A stretch of 36,108 nucleotides of DNA from an uncultured Lachnospiraceae bacterium (GCA_947177445.1 CAMWUL010000032.1:1-36108); one strand, 5' to 3'. Counted from the stretch's first letter, positions 22,756-31,688 are shown. Notes: a model not told the origin generated them from the letters alone. A program made the numbers and translations.

Positions 22756-24404
22756 CATAGCCGGTCTCCACGCAGCCAATCCTGATACTCCTCAGTCTCC
22801 TTTAAGTTCTCATAGGAATCATCCGCCACGATCCCGCCTTCTTTCATCATAATAATCCGGTCAAAAAATTTCAGACTCCCCGGATCATGTGTGATTAGGA
22901 TTACCGTGTTGAAATCCTTTATTATATTTTGTATTACCGATTCCTGTTTCACAGGGTCAATGAAACTCGTCACCTCGTCTCCAAACAAGAAATCTGCCTT
23001 CTTACAATATCCGCGCAGGATGCTGACAATCTGCTTCTGCCCGTCCGAAAGCTCATCTTTCATTTTGCTCCCGATTTCTCTAAATGCCGGATACAGAAAA
23101 TGATTTTCTATGTCTATACAGTCTTTTTTCCTACAGGAGCTTCTGACGTTCTCAAGGGCAGTCCCGTTGAACAGTTGATGGGATGATGGTATGTATGCAC
23201 TTATGTCGGCCAGACTGTCCGGCAAATAACGCATCTCTCCCTCAAAGTCCCCTTCGTACATGCCCAGCATCGTCTTTAGTAATGTAGTCTTCCCACTTCC
23301 GTTACTGCCGATTATCGCAACTTTCTCTCCTGTGTTAATTGTCAGATCTATATTGTTCAGGATTGTCTTTCCATTTATTCTGACTTTCACATCCGCCAAC
23401 TGGATTGGCCTGCAAGAGCCCTCCGCAGAAGCCTTTCTGCTCACACTCTCCGTCACATCATAGTATCTATTAATTGGAACAGTCTGACCAGGCAGCCCGA
23501 TGATAACTGTCCTGACTCCCTCCATCTGCCGTATCAGGTTGTCATAGATAGTCGGAAGTGCGCTTATCACACCCGCCGTCACAAGCCCTGCCGCCCTCAT
23601 GGCCCCTCCAAATAACAGCAGTCCTGCCTTTCCCAGCAGAGCAGTCATATCGTGAACAGCCTGATACAGACCTGCATACAGGGCCTGCCTGAAGCCGACT
23701 TTAAACATCTCGTCACGCTGCCCCTGGTACTCCTTCCAAATATATTCATTCAGGGAATTCATATCATAAAACTCTATCTTTGTAACCAGTTCCCTCGTGA
23801 CCACCTCTTTCCTGCCATATGCCTCCTGCATCTCTTTGTTCAGCTTTGTCTCCGTCTTCAGCTGAAGCTTTGTGAGAAATACGATGATACAAAATACCGC
23901 CAGAATGACAAGCCAGCTTTCCCAGCTCATTCTGCTGAGCAGAAACGAAAAGCAGATACATGTTATGATCTTTGCAAGCAAGCTGCAGGGAGACAAGGAC
24001 AAGGAAAAACTCATTCTGGAGCATTCGCCCACTCTATTTACCAGTTCTCCGTTTTCATATCTTGCCTTGAGGCTGCCCTGAGGCAACGGAACCAGCTGTC
24101 CAATCAGCTTCATATTACTCTTCTCCCTGATCAAGTCTGCCCATGGATCAAGGTACACCTGCAGCAAATATAACAAAACCGCATTCAAAACGGTTATTCC
24201 AATGACACCTGCCAGCGAGAGGTACACCTCCCTTAAGTCGCCTTTTTCCAGAGAATCAAATATCCAGGTCATTGTCACGGCTTGGGTAACAGGCGTCAGA
24301 AAGCGTATCAGAAAAAATATGATGAGGCTTGCGAACAAAATCCCTGCGGAATCCTTGAATGCAAGCTTCCATAAATCAATCACTCTATGTAATGTTTTCT
24401 TCAT
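22755..24404 (-). CDS. ABC transporter, fused permease/ATPase half (exporter type), second gene of pair
   Basis: 549 residues. A six-helix type-IV exporter transmembrane domain (about 1-310) is followed by an ATPase domain (about 330-549). ATPase motifs: Walker A GSNGSGKTT (366-374), signature LSDGQ (452-456), Walker B with catalytic Glu FLFGDE (D476, E477), H-loop H506. The expected Q-loop Gln is Ser (S407 in YIPSSHQLF). There is no peptidase domain, so it is not a PCAT-type double-Gly peptide processor. With the upstream 24432-26084 gene it should form a heterodimer; the substrate could be a peptide, lipid or drug. RBS and ATG lie 27 bases after that gene's stop. Base composition appears less GC-rich than neighbouring housekeeping genes, consistent with transfer, though this is by eye. 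Confidence 0.88.
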   Translation of the reverse strand: MKKTLHRVIDLWKLAFKDSAGILFASLIIFFLIRFLTPVTQAVTMTWIFDSLEKGDLREVYLSLAGVIGITVLNAVLLYLLQVYLDPWADLIREKSNMKLIGQLVPLPQGSLKARYENGELVNRVGECSRMSFSLSLSPCSLLAKIITCICFSFLLSRMSWESWLVILAVFCIIVFLTKLQLKTETKLNKEMQEAYGRKEVVTRELVTKIEFYDMNSLNEYIWKEYQGQRDEMFKVGFRQALYAGLYQAVHDMTALLGKAGLLLFGGAMRAAGLVTAGVISALPTIYDNLIRQMEGVRTVIIGLPGQTVPINRYYDVTESVSRKASAEGSCRPIQLADVKVRINGKTILNNIDLTINTGEKVAIIGSNGSGKTTLLKTMLGMYEGDFEGEMRYLPDSLADISAYIPSSHQLFNGTALENVRSSCRKKDCIDIENHFLYPAFREIGSKMKDELSDGQKQIVSILRGYCKKADFLFGDEVTSFIDPVKQESVIQNIIKDFNTVILITHDPGSLKFFDRIIMMKEGGIVADDSYENLKETEEYQDWLRGDRL

Positions 24405-24431
24405 TTCTTTCTGCAGTCCTTTCGTTTTCAG

Positions 24432-26084
24432 CTAGTTAATCACCTGTATCCTGCAGCTTTTCAGCTCGTATATCCTGTCCGCATACCGATTGAATGATTC
24501 TCTGTGGCTGACTGCTATCACAATGATACTATCTTCCTTTGCTATGGCCCTTAGTTCCTCCATCACCCTTTCCTCGGACGTGGGGGTCATATGAGATGTA
24601 CTCTCGTCCAGCAGTATGACCTTATATTTATGGTAAAAAACACGGGCAAAAGCTATCTTCTGCGCCTCGCCGTCCGAAATACTGTTTCTGTCAATCACCT
24701 GATGCCTTGAAAAATCCATCAACCCGGCTCTCCTCAGCGCATCGGCGAATCTTGCCGCGTCAAACTCATCATTCAGGATTATATTCTTTTCAAAGCTTCC
24801 CGGAATGATCTGCGGTTCGGAGTCCATATAATAAATTTGTCTCCAATAGCTCTTTCTGTCCGTGTCGCTGCAACCATTTGTCAGGCATAGTTCATTGCCT
24901 TTCCCATCCACGATTCCTATCGCCCCTTCTTCAATTGGAATCAGCAACGCGCAGATCCTAAGCAGGGTACTTTTTCCCGAACCGTTTTCGCCCGTAATTG
25001 TCGCGATCTGCCCTTCCCTGAATTCCAGGGAGACTTTATCCAGCACATTCTCTTCTCCATTATAGGAAAAGCTCACATGCTCCACCCTGATTGCGTCTGC
25101 CAGTATTTCACGACCTTCATCCTCATCCGAATCCTGGAAACTGTCAAAAACAAAATAGGAGTTCAGGAAGCCCTTAATTCCCTTGATGTTCCTGTAGTTC
25201 GTAATAAGACCAGGAATCTTGAAAAACCCTGTTGAAATACTGGGAACCACTATGACTAACGGCAGTATTTTACTGATGCCCTGAGCATCAACACCATATA
25301 CAAGAATTCCTGTCACCACCATGAGCACTATACTGAAGATATTCCCAAACTGGGATATGAACTCAGCCAAAACAGCGATCTTATTGTATTTTACACGATT
25401 GTTTACTAACTCATCAGCATTGCTGCGATATCTTTCAAGCACAGCATCAGATTCCAGAAATCTTTCGATTTCCAGGTTTTCAATTCCCTCCCAGAGATTC
25501 CGGTACAGCTCGTTTCCGTATTTCGTAATGTCTTCCCGTAATTGGGGCAGTGCAGACATCCTGCCCTTAAGTATCACCGCCAAAAGAACTGCGATGAATG
25601 CCACAACGATAAGGGAATACGGCGTGATCGTTGCTGCATAAAGCACGGAGGCCCCTATCATCACCCCCACCCTCAGTGTCTCACTGACAGTGGAAAAATA
25701 CAATGAATTGTATTCCGGCAATGTCTTTGTCAGCACTGCCTGCATTTCGTCTTTCTTGATCCTGTTCTTGTACCTGATCCGAAAGAAGTAGCTATAGACT
25801 TTGTCCTCAACATAATAAGCGGTTTTCTTTGTTCTGAAAAAGGCGTTTATCCTGTTTACAAGGGACAACAATATCAATCCCAGAGATACACCAACAAAAA
25901 CAATCAACTCATGTATCATGATTTCATAGCTTTGCTGGTAAATAATCGTTGACAGAATTCTGCTCAGCACCTCAGCAATTATCACACTGAATGCAATGGC
26001 GTGCAGCATCTCTATGAAATAGCTGCTCCATAAATATATTCTTAAATCTTTCCTGGCATCTCTCATCAGATTGTCGAAATTCAT
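24432..26084 (-). CDS. ABC transporter, fused permease/ATPase half (exporter type), first gene of pair
   Basis: 550 residues with the same build as its partner: transmembrane domain about 1-305 and ATPase about 330-550. Motifs: Walker A GENGSGKST (365-373), signature ISDGE (469-473) instead of LSGGQ, Walker B VILLDES (D493, E494), H-loop H527. The Q-loop position is again Ser (S422 in YYMDSEPQI), and the D-loop reads SHMT rather than SALD. The catalytic Glu and His are intact in both halves, so hydrolysis is plausible but the coupling loop differs from the norm. GGGGAAA precedes the ATG. A GC-rich hairpin (26106-26142) sits between the oadA stop and this start. No precursor peptide, immunity or modification gene is visible next to it. 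Confidence 0.87.
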   Translation of the reverse strand: MNFDNLMRDARKDLRIYLWSSYFIEMLHAIAFSVIIAEVLSRILSTIIYQQSYEIMIHELIVFVGVSLGLILLSLVNRINAFFRTKKTAYYVEDKVYSYFFRIRYKNRIKKDEMQAVLTKTLPEYNSLYFSTVSETLRVGVMIGASVLYAATITPYSLIVVAFIAVLLAVILKGRMSALPQLREDITKYGNELYRNLWEGIENLEIERFLESDAVLERYRSNADELVNNRVKYNKIAVLAEFISQFGNIFSIVLMVVTGILVYGVDAQGISKILPLVIVVPSISTGFFKIPGLITNYRNIKGIKGFLNSYFVFDSFQDSDEDEGREILADAIRVEHVSFSYNGEENVLDKVSLEFREGQIATITGENGSGKSTLLRICALLIPIEEGAIGIVDGKGNELCLTNGCSDTDRKSYWRQIYYMDSEPQIIPGSFEKNIILNDEFDAARFADALRRAGLMDFSRHQVIDRNSISDGEAQKIAFARVFYHKYKVILLDESTSHMTPTSEERVMEELRAIAKEDSIIVIAVSHRESFNRYADRIYELKSCRIQVIN

Positions 26085-26105
26085 TTCGTTTCCCCATTGA
26101 ATGCG

Positions 26106-26142
26106 GAAGGCGGGTAATGCCTCGCCAACATCACCCGCCTTC
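26106..26142. terminator. Hairpin between the carboxyltransferase cluster and the ABC pair
   Basis: A perfect 10-bp stem GAAGGCGGGT / ACCCGCCTTC encloses a 17-nt loop. On the minus strand (direction of both operons) no T-run follows; it runs into the ABC ribosome site. It may be a weak terminator for oadA or an element controlling ABC expression. Confidence 0.45.
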
Positions 26143-26147
26143 TATTC

Positions 26148-26187
26148 ATACTTTTGTTTTTATACAGGATATGTTATACAGGATATG
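26148..26187. repeat. 14-bp tandem duplication across the oadA stop codon
   Basis: On the minus strand CATATCCTGTATAA occurs twice in a row. The first copy encodes the last codons and the TAA stop of the oadA-like gene; the second lies just after. Confidence 0.75.
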
Positions 26188-27601
26188 CTCCATTTTTTGT
26201 GTCGGCCTGGGTCATATCCACCTTCTCCTGCTGTGCCTGGCGATATTTGAAGAAGTCGGTTGCCACCTGAGGGAACAATGCATAGGACAAAACATCCTCG
26301 TCCTGCTGTTTCCACTCCTTCATCTCGCCCTCCAGCTTGCTCATCTCATTTTCCAGCATATCCGCATAGCGGCAGGTGATTCTCTCCTCGCCGGGAATAA
26401 CCTTGTCGATGATTTCCTGGTTCATAGGCTTGATGGTCTGTCCGTACTCGCCGCGAAGCACCGCTTTGGTCTCCTTGGTAGCCATCTTGTACCTTTCGCC
26501 CATCAGCACGTTGAACACTGCCTGTGTTCCCACGATCTGGGAGGAAGGTGTTACCAGAGGCGGCTCACCCAGATCCTTACGCACCTCGGGAATCTCCTTC
26601 AGCACATCATAATATCTGTCCTCGGCATTCTGCTCCTTCAGCTGGCTTACCATGTTGGAAAGCATTCCGCCGGGCACCTGATACAGCAGTGTCTTGATAT
26701 CCACACCCATCACCTTGGGATTCAGCAGGCCGCTCTTTAAGCACTCATCCCTGTAAGGACGGAAGTAATCTGCAATCTCCGCCAGCAGATTCTGGTCAAA
26801 GCCGGTATCATAAGGCGTACCCCGGAAGGTCTCCACCATAACCTCCGTAGCAGGCTGGGAGGTTCCCAGCGCGAAGGGACTCATGGCTGTATCGATCACG
26901 TCCACGCCGGCCTCTACTGCCTTCAGATATGTCATGCTGGCCACACCGGAGGTATAGTGGGTGTGCAGCTGGATAGGAAGCTTTGTATTTTCTTTCATGG
27001 CCTTGATCAGCTCGGAAGCCTTATAAGGCACCAGCAGACCTGCCATATCCTTGATACAGATGGAATCTGCACCCATCTCCTCAATTTTTTTGGCAGTACT
27101 TGCCCAATATTCCAGCGTATAGGCATCACCCAGGGTATAGGACAGTGCAATCTGAGCATGGCCTCTGCCTTCCTGCTGTTTCATTCTGTTGGTGGCGTTT
27201 ACGGCCTCCTGCAGGTTGCGCAGGTCATTCAGACAGTCAAAAATACGGATAATATCGATACCGTTTGCAATGGACTTCTGCACAAAGGCATCTACAACGT
27301 CATCTGCGTAAGGTCTGTAGCCCAGAATATTCTGACCGCGGAACAGCATCTGCAGCTTGGTCTTTTTGAAGCCGTCGCGCAGCTTGCGGAGTCTGTCCCA
27401 GGGATCCTCCTTCAGGAAGCGAAGGGATGCGTCAAAGGTGGCACCGCCCCAGCACTCCACGGAATGATAGCCGACCTGATCCATCTTTTCCACAATGGGA
27501 AGCATAAAATCCGTTGGCATTCTTGTGGCAATCAGAGACTGGTGGGCGTCACGCAGTATGGTTTCCGTAATTTTGATCGGTTTCTTTGCTTGTTCTGACA
27601 T
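26174..27601 (-). CDS. oadA: Oxaloacetate decarboxylase / transcarboxylase carboxyltransferase subunit (5S/PycB-like)
   Basis: 475 residues. A DRE-TIM-type carboxyltransferase barrel (about 8-280) with ETILRDAHQSLIATRM, VECWGGATFDASLRFL, SICIKDMAGLL (biotin-carboxylate lysine) and QLHTHYTSG (metal His residues) is followed by the conserved PYC_OADA domain (about 290-460). It moves CO2 between biotin and pyruvate (oxaloacetate <-> pyruvate). Unlike classical OadA it ends without a biotinyl domain; the carrier is the separate 124-residue protein at 28893. Since no biotin carboxylase is present, decarboxylation or transcarboxylation is more likely than ATP-driven pyruvate carboxylation. It is the last gene of the five-gene cluster, about 90 bp after oadB. 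Confidence 0.92.
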   Translation of the reverse strand: MSEQAKKPIKITETILRDAHQSLIATRMPTDFMLPIVEKMDQVGYHSVECWGGATFDASLRFLKEDPWDRLRKLRDGFKKTKLQMLFRGQNILGYRPYADDVVDAFVQKSIANGIDIIRIFDCLNDLRNLQEAVNATNRMKQQEGRGHAQIALSYTLGDAYTLEYWASTAKKIEEMGADSICIKDMAGLLVPYKASELIKAMKENTKLPIQLHTHYTSGVASMTYLKAVEAGVDVIDTAMSPFALGTSQPATEVMVETFRGTPYDTGFDQNLLAEIADYFRPYRDECLKSGLLNPKVMGVDIKTLLYQVPGGMLSNMVSQLKEQNAEDRYYDVLKEIPEVRKDLGEPPLVTPSSQIVGTQAVFNVLMGERYKMATKETKAVLRGEYGQTIKPMNQEIIDKVIPGEERITCRYADMLENEMSKLEGEMKEWKQQDEDVLSYALFPQVATDFFKYRQAQQEKVDMTQADTKNGAYPV

Positions 27602-27691
27602 TTACGAATTTCCTCCAATTTTATTAATCTGCAAGTCTCACTGTATAAGTCCAAATCAGGAAAACGCTGATCTAACCGGCGCTTCCCTGGC

Positions 27692-28843
27692 TTAGAAGAC
27701 CCCGAAAATAGCCATAAAGGTACCGGCCGCCACAGCCGTTCCGATAACGCCCGCCACATTGGGACCCATGGCATGCATCAGCAGGAAGTTGGTGGGATCC
27801 GCCTCGGCGCCCACCTTCTGAGACACTCTTGCGGCCATGGGAACGGCAGACACACCCGCCGAACCGATCAAAGGATTCACCTTTCCCTTGGTCAGCACGC
27901 ACATCAGCTTACCAAAGAGCACACCGGCCGCAGTGCCGAACATAAAGGCAATCAGCCCCAAACCTACAATCTTCAGGGTATCCCAGTTCAGAAATGCCTC
28001 TGCGCTGGTAGTAGCGCCTACAGATGTACCCAGCAGAATTACCACAATGTACATCAGGGCATTGGATGCCGTTTCTGTCAGCTGTCTCACCACGCCGGAT
28101 TCCCTGAACAGGTTGCCCAGCATCAGCATACCCACCAGGGGAGCAGTGGTAGGAAGAATCAGACATACCACGATGGTTACGATGATGGGGAACAGAATCT
28201 TCTCCAGCTTGCTCACAGGCCGAAGCTGTCCCATCTTGATCTTTCTCTCCTTCTCGGTGGTAAAAAGCTTCATAATAGGCGGCTGGATAATAGGCACCAG
28301 CGACATATAGGAATAGGCTGCCACCGCAATGGGTCCCAGAATAGCCGTCTGTCCCAGCTTGCCCGCCAGGAAAATGGATGTAGGGCCGTCGGCGCCGCCG
28401 ATGATGGAAATGGCCGCGGCAGCCATATCGTTAAAGCCCAGAAAGATTGCGCCGAAGTAAGCGGCAAAAATACCGAACTGCGCAGCGGCACCCAGCAAAA
28501 AGCTCCTGGGATTGGCGATCAGCGGTCCGAAGTCCGTCATGGCGCCCACACCCATAAAGATCAGGGAGGGCAGAATCGCCAGTTCGTCCAATTTATAGAA
28601 ATAATACAGCAGACCGCCCACCCCGTTGGCAGCGTCCTCTGCATGAAGCATAATGTCAGGATAAATATTCACTAACAGCATGCCAAAGGCTATCGGAGTT
28701 AAAAGCAGAGGCTCAAACTCATGACGGATAGCCAGATAAAGGAAAAAGCACGCAACTCCTATCATCAGGTAGTTTCCCCAGGTCAGATTGAAGAACGCTG
28801 TCTGATGAAGCAGATTGCTTAGCGTTGAAGCTACATATTCCAT
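27692..28843 (-). CDS. oadB: Na+-translocating decarboxylase beta subunit
   Basis: 383 residues, very hydrophobic with about nine to eleven transmembrane helices. It belongs to the OadB/GcdB/MmdB family, which decarboxylates carboxybiotin while pumping Na+ out. The functional stretch [21 protein letters not shown] contains the conserved Asp implicated in Na+ and proton movement. Later [20 protein letters not shown] and [18 protein letters not shown] correspond to the second conserved Ser/Asn-containing region. The start [10 protein letters not shown] is preceded by an AGGAGG site (CAACAGGAGGTCAACC). It sits between the biotin carrier and the oadA-type gene. Confidence 0.94.
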   Translation of the reverse strand: MEYVASTLSNLLHQTAFFNLTWGNYLMIGVACFFLYLAIRHEFEPLLLTPIAFGMLLVNIYPDIMLHAEDAANGVGGLLYYFYKLDELAILPSLIFMGVGAMTDFGPLIANPRSFLLGAAAQFGIFAAYFGAIFLGFNDMAAAAISIIGGADGPTSIFLAGKLGQTAILGPIAVAAYSYMSLVPIIQPPIMKLFTTEKERKIKMGQLRPVSKLEKILFPIIVTIVVCLILPTTAPLVGMLMLGNLFRESGVVRQLTETASNALMYIVVILLGTSVGATTSAEAFLNWDTLKIVGLGLIAFMFGTAAGVLFGKLMCVLTKGKVNPLIGSAGVSAVPMAARVSQKVGAEADPTNFLLMHAMGPNVAGVIGTAVAAGTFMAIFGVF

Positions 28844-28892
28844 TGGTTGACCTCCTGTTGTCTCTATAGCAAAATGGTTTTACCGCATCCGG

Positions 28893-29267
28893 TCAGTTCA
28901 TGGTTGCAAGTAAAGCCCCTGCCTCAACAGCGTCGCCCACGGAGACATCGATGCTGGCCACGGTTCCATCCTGGGGCGCCACCACGGGGATTTCCATCTT
29001 CATGGCCTCCAGGATCACCACGGCATCTCCTGCCTTCACTGCCTGGCCCACACTTGCCTCCACCTTGAACACCTTGCCTGCCGCACCTGCTTCGATTCTC
29101 ACGCCGCCTGCCGCGCCTGCCGCCTTGGGAGCCGCCACAGGAGCTGCAGCCTTGGGCGCTGCGGGAGCCTTGGGAGCTCTGGGAGCCGCAGGAGCGCCTG
29201 TGGATGCTCCCTCTTCCACTACTACGTCATATACATTTCCGTTTACGGTGATGGTATAATTTTTCAT
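28893..29267 (-). CDS. Biotin carrier protein (biotinyl domain subunit)
   Basis: 124 residues. The short N-terminal strand region (MKNYTITVNGNVYDVVVEE) and a flexible Ala/Pro-rich linker (about 21-54) lead to a C-terminal biotinyl domain (about 55-124). The biotinylated lysine is K90 in EAMKMEIPV. It shuttles carboxyl groups between the two carboxyltransferases and the membrane subunit. Equivalent proteins are MmdC, GcdC and the 1.3S subunit of transcarboxylase. The repetitive linker is encoded by GCC/GCT-rich DNA and is expected to vary in length between strains. Confidence 0.95.
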   Translation of the reverse strand: MKNYTITVNGNVYDVVVEEGASTGAPAAPRAPKAPAAPKAAAPVAAPKAAGAAGGVRIEAGAAGKVFKVEASVGQAVKAGDAVVILEAMKMEIPVVAPQDGTVASIDVSVGDAVEAGALLATMN

Positions 29268-29284
29268 TTCTTCATTCCTCCATT

Positions 29285-30088
29285 TTATGAATATCTTCTT
29301 CTGATAGAACGTACTACAAATCCATCGGCGGACGCAGCTCCCTCGCTTGCCGCTATAGCTGCCGCAATCACTGCTGCCAGCTCCAGGTCGTCCGTCTCGT
29401 CCGCACTGCTCTCCTGCGCGGCAATCTGATTCAGCGCCTTGTCAACGCCTGTGCCTGTATCCTGCGCCGTCTTTGCCGCCTTCCGGGCTTCCGATTTTGC
29501 CTGAAGCTTGGGAATCACGCCGAAGCAGGAAATAATCAGGCTGATCAGGATCAGAACTACAAAAACCGTTCCCATGCCGATCAATGTATTCAACGCCGCC
29601 CTGCCCATCAGCTCTCCCATGGAGGACACAGGGTTTAATGCCGCCGATTCCAGCTTCATAAACAAATCGTTGGAAAAAATGACCTCTGCAACGGCATTTT
29701 TCTTCTCGCCGAAAACCTCTACCTCCACGATGATCTGATCTCCGTCGATCTTGGCAGACACTTCGCCGGTTCCGGTAAAGTCTCCCATGGACTTGGCCGC
29801 GGAATGGAAAGATTCAATGGCTGTGGTGAACGCATAACCGTCAACATTGAATCCATACTGATCCCCCATCACATACTCGATCTCTTCCAGTGTTCTTTCC
29901 GAGAATATCTCCGCCACCTCATCATCCATAAACTGAGCTAGAAACGGCACCATCTGAGACGAAGCCAGGTTCTTTGCAAGATCCACCTTCTGCTGCTGAA
30001 AGGCTGTCAGGGTCTCCCCCTCTCCGCAGGCGGTCAGTCCGAAGATGCAGGCAATCATGCACACCAAAGCTAAAAGTTTCTTCTTCAT
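29285..30088 (-). CDS. OadG-like gamma subunit with N-terminal lipoprotein domain
   Basis: 267 residues, much longer than usual OadG (about 80-120). A lipoprotein signal (MKKKLLALVCMIACIFGLTAC, lipobox Cys 21) precedes a domain of about 130 residues on the outer face. A transmembrane helix follows (about 165-185, MGTVFVVLILISLIISCF), then a cytoplasmic linker and the OadG-type ending DDLELAAVIAAAIAAS...GFVVRSIRRR. OadG helps assemble the decarboxylase complex and binds metal. The extracytoplasmic domain looks like the DUF3887-type fold seen in small lipoproteins, which I hold loosely. The start is chosen at the lipoprotein Met; a longer frame runs back to the end of the acyl-CoA carboxyltransferase gene. 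Confidence 0.85.
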   Translation of the reverse strand: MKKKLLALVCMIACIFGLTACGEGETLTAFQQQKVDLAKNLASSQMVPFLAQFMDDEVAEIFSERTLEEIEYVMGDQYGFNVDGYAFTTAIESFHSAAKSMGDFTGTGEVSAKIDGDQIIVEVEVFGEKKNAVAEVIFSNDLFMKLESAALNPVSSMGELMGRAALNTLIGMGTVFVVLILISLIISCFGVIPKLQAKSEARKAAKTAQDTGTGVDKALNQIAAQESSADETDDLELAAVIAAAIAASEGAASADGFVVRSIRRRYS

Positions 30089-30107
30089 CTTACTATAATC
30101 ACCCTTT

Positions 30108-31538
30108 CTATACTGTTCCGTGCTTTTTTGCGGGACGATCCTCACTCTTGGTAAAGAGCATCTCAAAGGCTCCTATCACATACTTTCTGGTGTCGGCGGC
30201 CTCCACGATCTGATCCACATATCCTCTCCTGGCAGCGCCGGCAGTACTCAGCTTCAGCGCCTCATATTCCGCCGCCTTCTCATTGATCACATCGGCTCCC
30301 TGACCCTCATACATGATCTTGGCCGCCAGCTTTCCGTCCATGGTGCCGATCTGGGCATCCGGCCAGGCCATGGTAATATCCGCGCCGATAGCCTTTGAAT
30401 TCATGGCGATTCCGGCGGTTCCCAGCGCCTTGCCGATCACTACGTTAACCTTGGGAACGGTGGCGTTTGCAAAGGCGTATGTAAGCCTTGCAGCAGCCCT
30501 GGCAATTCCCTTTTCGGAGCACATATCAGCCTTGTAGCCCTTTACGTTGGTCAGCGTCAGTACCGGAATCTCAAAGGCATCGCAGAAATTCACGAAATCC
30601 GCCGCCTTCTCGCAGCCCTGGCAGGACAGCACCGCATCCAGCTTCTCCACGGTTTTGCCCTCCTCGTCACAGATCTCGCTGCGGTTGGCCACCGCCCCCA
30701 CAGTGACGCCGTCCAGCTTCAAAAAGCCCACCGTCATATCCCTGCCGTAATCTGCCTTCACCTCAAAGAAATCATTGTTGTCCGCCAGAATGGAAAGGGC
30801 GATAGCCGTATCTCCCACACATCCTGCCAGCTCCGGATTCACACGATTCAGATCGTCGGCACACTCCACAATGTCGCTGCCCTCGCTGCTGTTGGAGGGA
30901 AGGAAGGCGATCAGCGCCCGGATCTTTTCCAGAATCTGGGCTTCATCCGCGGCCACATCCACAAGGCCGCTCTCCTGGGACTGAAATGCAGCGGAGGAAG
31001 AATCACATTTCGTAATCACATTGCCATCCAGCGCGTTGGGCGCGTTCACAAACAGCTTACCGTTTTTTTCCTCCATAAAGGTAAAATCCGTCATGGCAGG
31101 GAAAAGAGCCAGACCGCCGCCGCAGCTGCCCAGAACAGCCGTGATCTGGGGAATAACGCCCGAAGCACAGGCCTGCTTGCCGTAGATCGTCCCAAAGGCA
31201 TTCAGCGCATCCGTGGCCTCCTGAAGCCTTAAGCCCGCGGAATCGATCAGCCCGATAACGGGAGAACCCGTCTTCATCGCCAGATCGTAGAGCCCGGCAA
31301 TCTTCCTTGCATGCATCTCGCCCACGCTTCCGTTCATCACGGACGCATCCTGGCTGTATACATACACAGGCTTGCCGTGAATAACTCCATAACCGGTAAT
31401 ACACCCGTCCGAAGGAGTTTCATCTGGTTTCATATTGAAATCAGTGGCTCTTGCCGTCACAAGAGCGCCAATTTCAACGAAACTGTTGTCATCGAGTAAA
31501 GCGTTGATTCTTTGACTCGCTTTTGAAGTAGTACTCAT
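30108..31538 (-). CDS. Acyl-CoA carboxyltransferase (MmdA/12S-like subunit)
   Basis: 476 residues with the two-lobed crotonase-type carboxyltransferase fold shared by MmdA, GcdA, the transcarboxylase 12S subunit and acetyl-CoA carboxylase. The N-lobe shows YVYSQDASVMNGSVGEMHARK and SPVIGLIDSAGLRLQEATDAL, then VIPQITAVLGSCGGG. The C-lobe shows ALGTAGIAMNSKAIGADITM and WPDAQIGTMDGKLAAKIMYEG. It should transfer CO2 between biotin and an acyl-CoA such as methylmalonyl-CoA. The acyl-CoA pocket differs from the usual 'DSGGARIQEG' and 'GPCAGGAVY', so the substrate is open. GGAGG precedes the ATG at 31538. It is the first gene of the cluster, with its own promoter at 31689 and a 140-nt leader. Confidence 0.88.
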   Translation of the reverse strand: MSTTSKASQRINALLDDNSFVEIGALVTARATDFNMKPDETPSDGCITGYGVIHGKPVYVYSQDASVMNGSVGEMHARKIAGLYDLAMKTGSPVIGLIDSAGLRLQEATDALNAFGTIYGKQACASGVIPQITAVLGSCGGGLALFPAMTDFTFMEEKNGKLFVNAPNALDGNVITKCDSSSAAFQSQESGLVDVAADEAQILEKIRALIAFLPSNSSEGSDIVECADDLNRVNPELAGCVGDTAIALSILADNNDFFEVKADYGRDMTVGFLKLDGVTVGAVANRSEICDEEGKTVEKLDAVLSCQGCEKAADFVNFCDAFEIPVLTLTNVKGYKADMCSEKGIARAAARLTYAFANATVPKVNVVIGKALGTAGIAMNSKAIGADITMAWPDAQIGTMDGKLAAKIMYEGQGADVINEKAAEYEALKLSTAGAARRGYVDQIVEAADTRKYVIGAFEMLFTKSEDRPAKKHGTV

Positions 31539-31688
31539 GCTTTCAGTCCTCCATTTATATGATATAAATACAAACATATCAGTATCTGCCCGGAAAACGC
31601 CGGCAGTTACGTGGATCGACAACGGCGCCGCATCCGTCTTTTTCAAAGGTGCCCAAAGACAAATGCCCCCATCATCAATTTCTGTAGT

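Noticed and set aside
26085..26173. Small precursor peptide gene for the ABC exporter pair
   Set aside because: The gap is taken up by a hairpin and the oadA stop region; no short frame with a ribosome site and leader-like sequence is seen.
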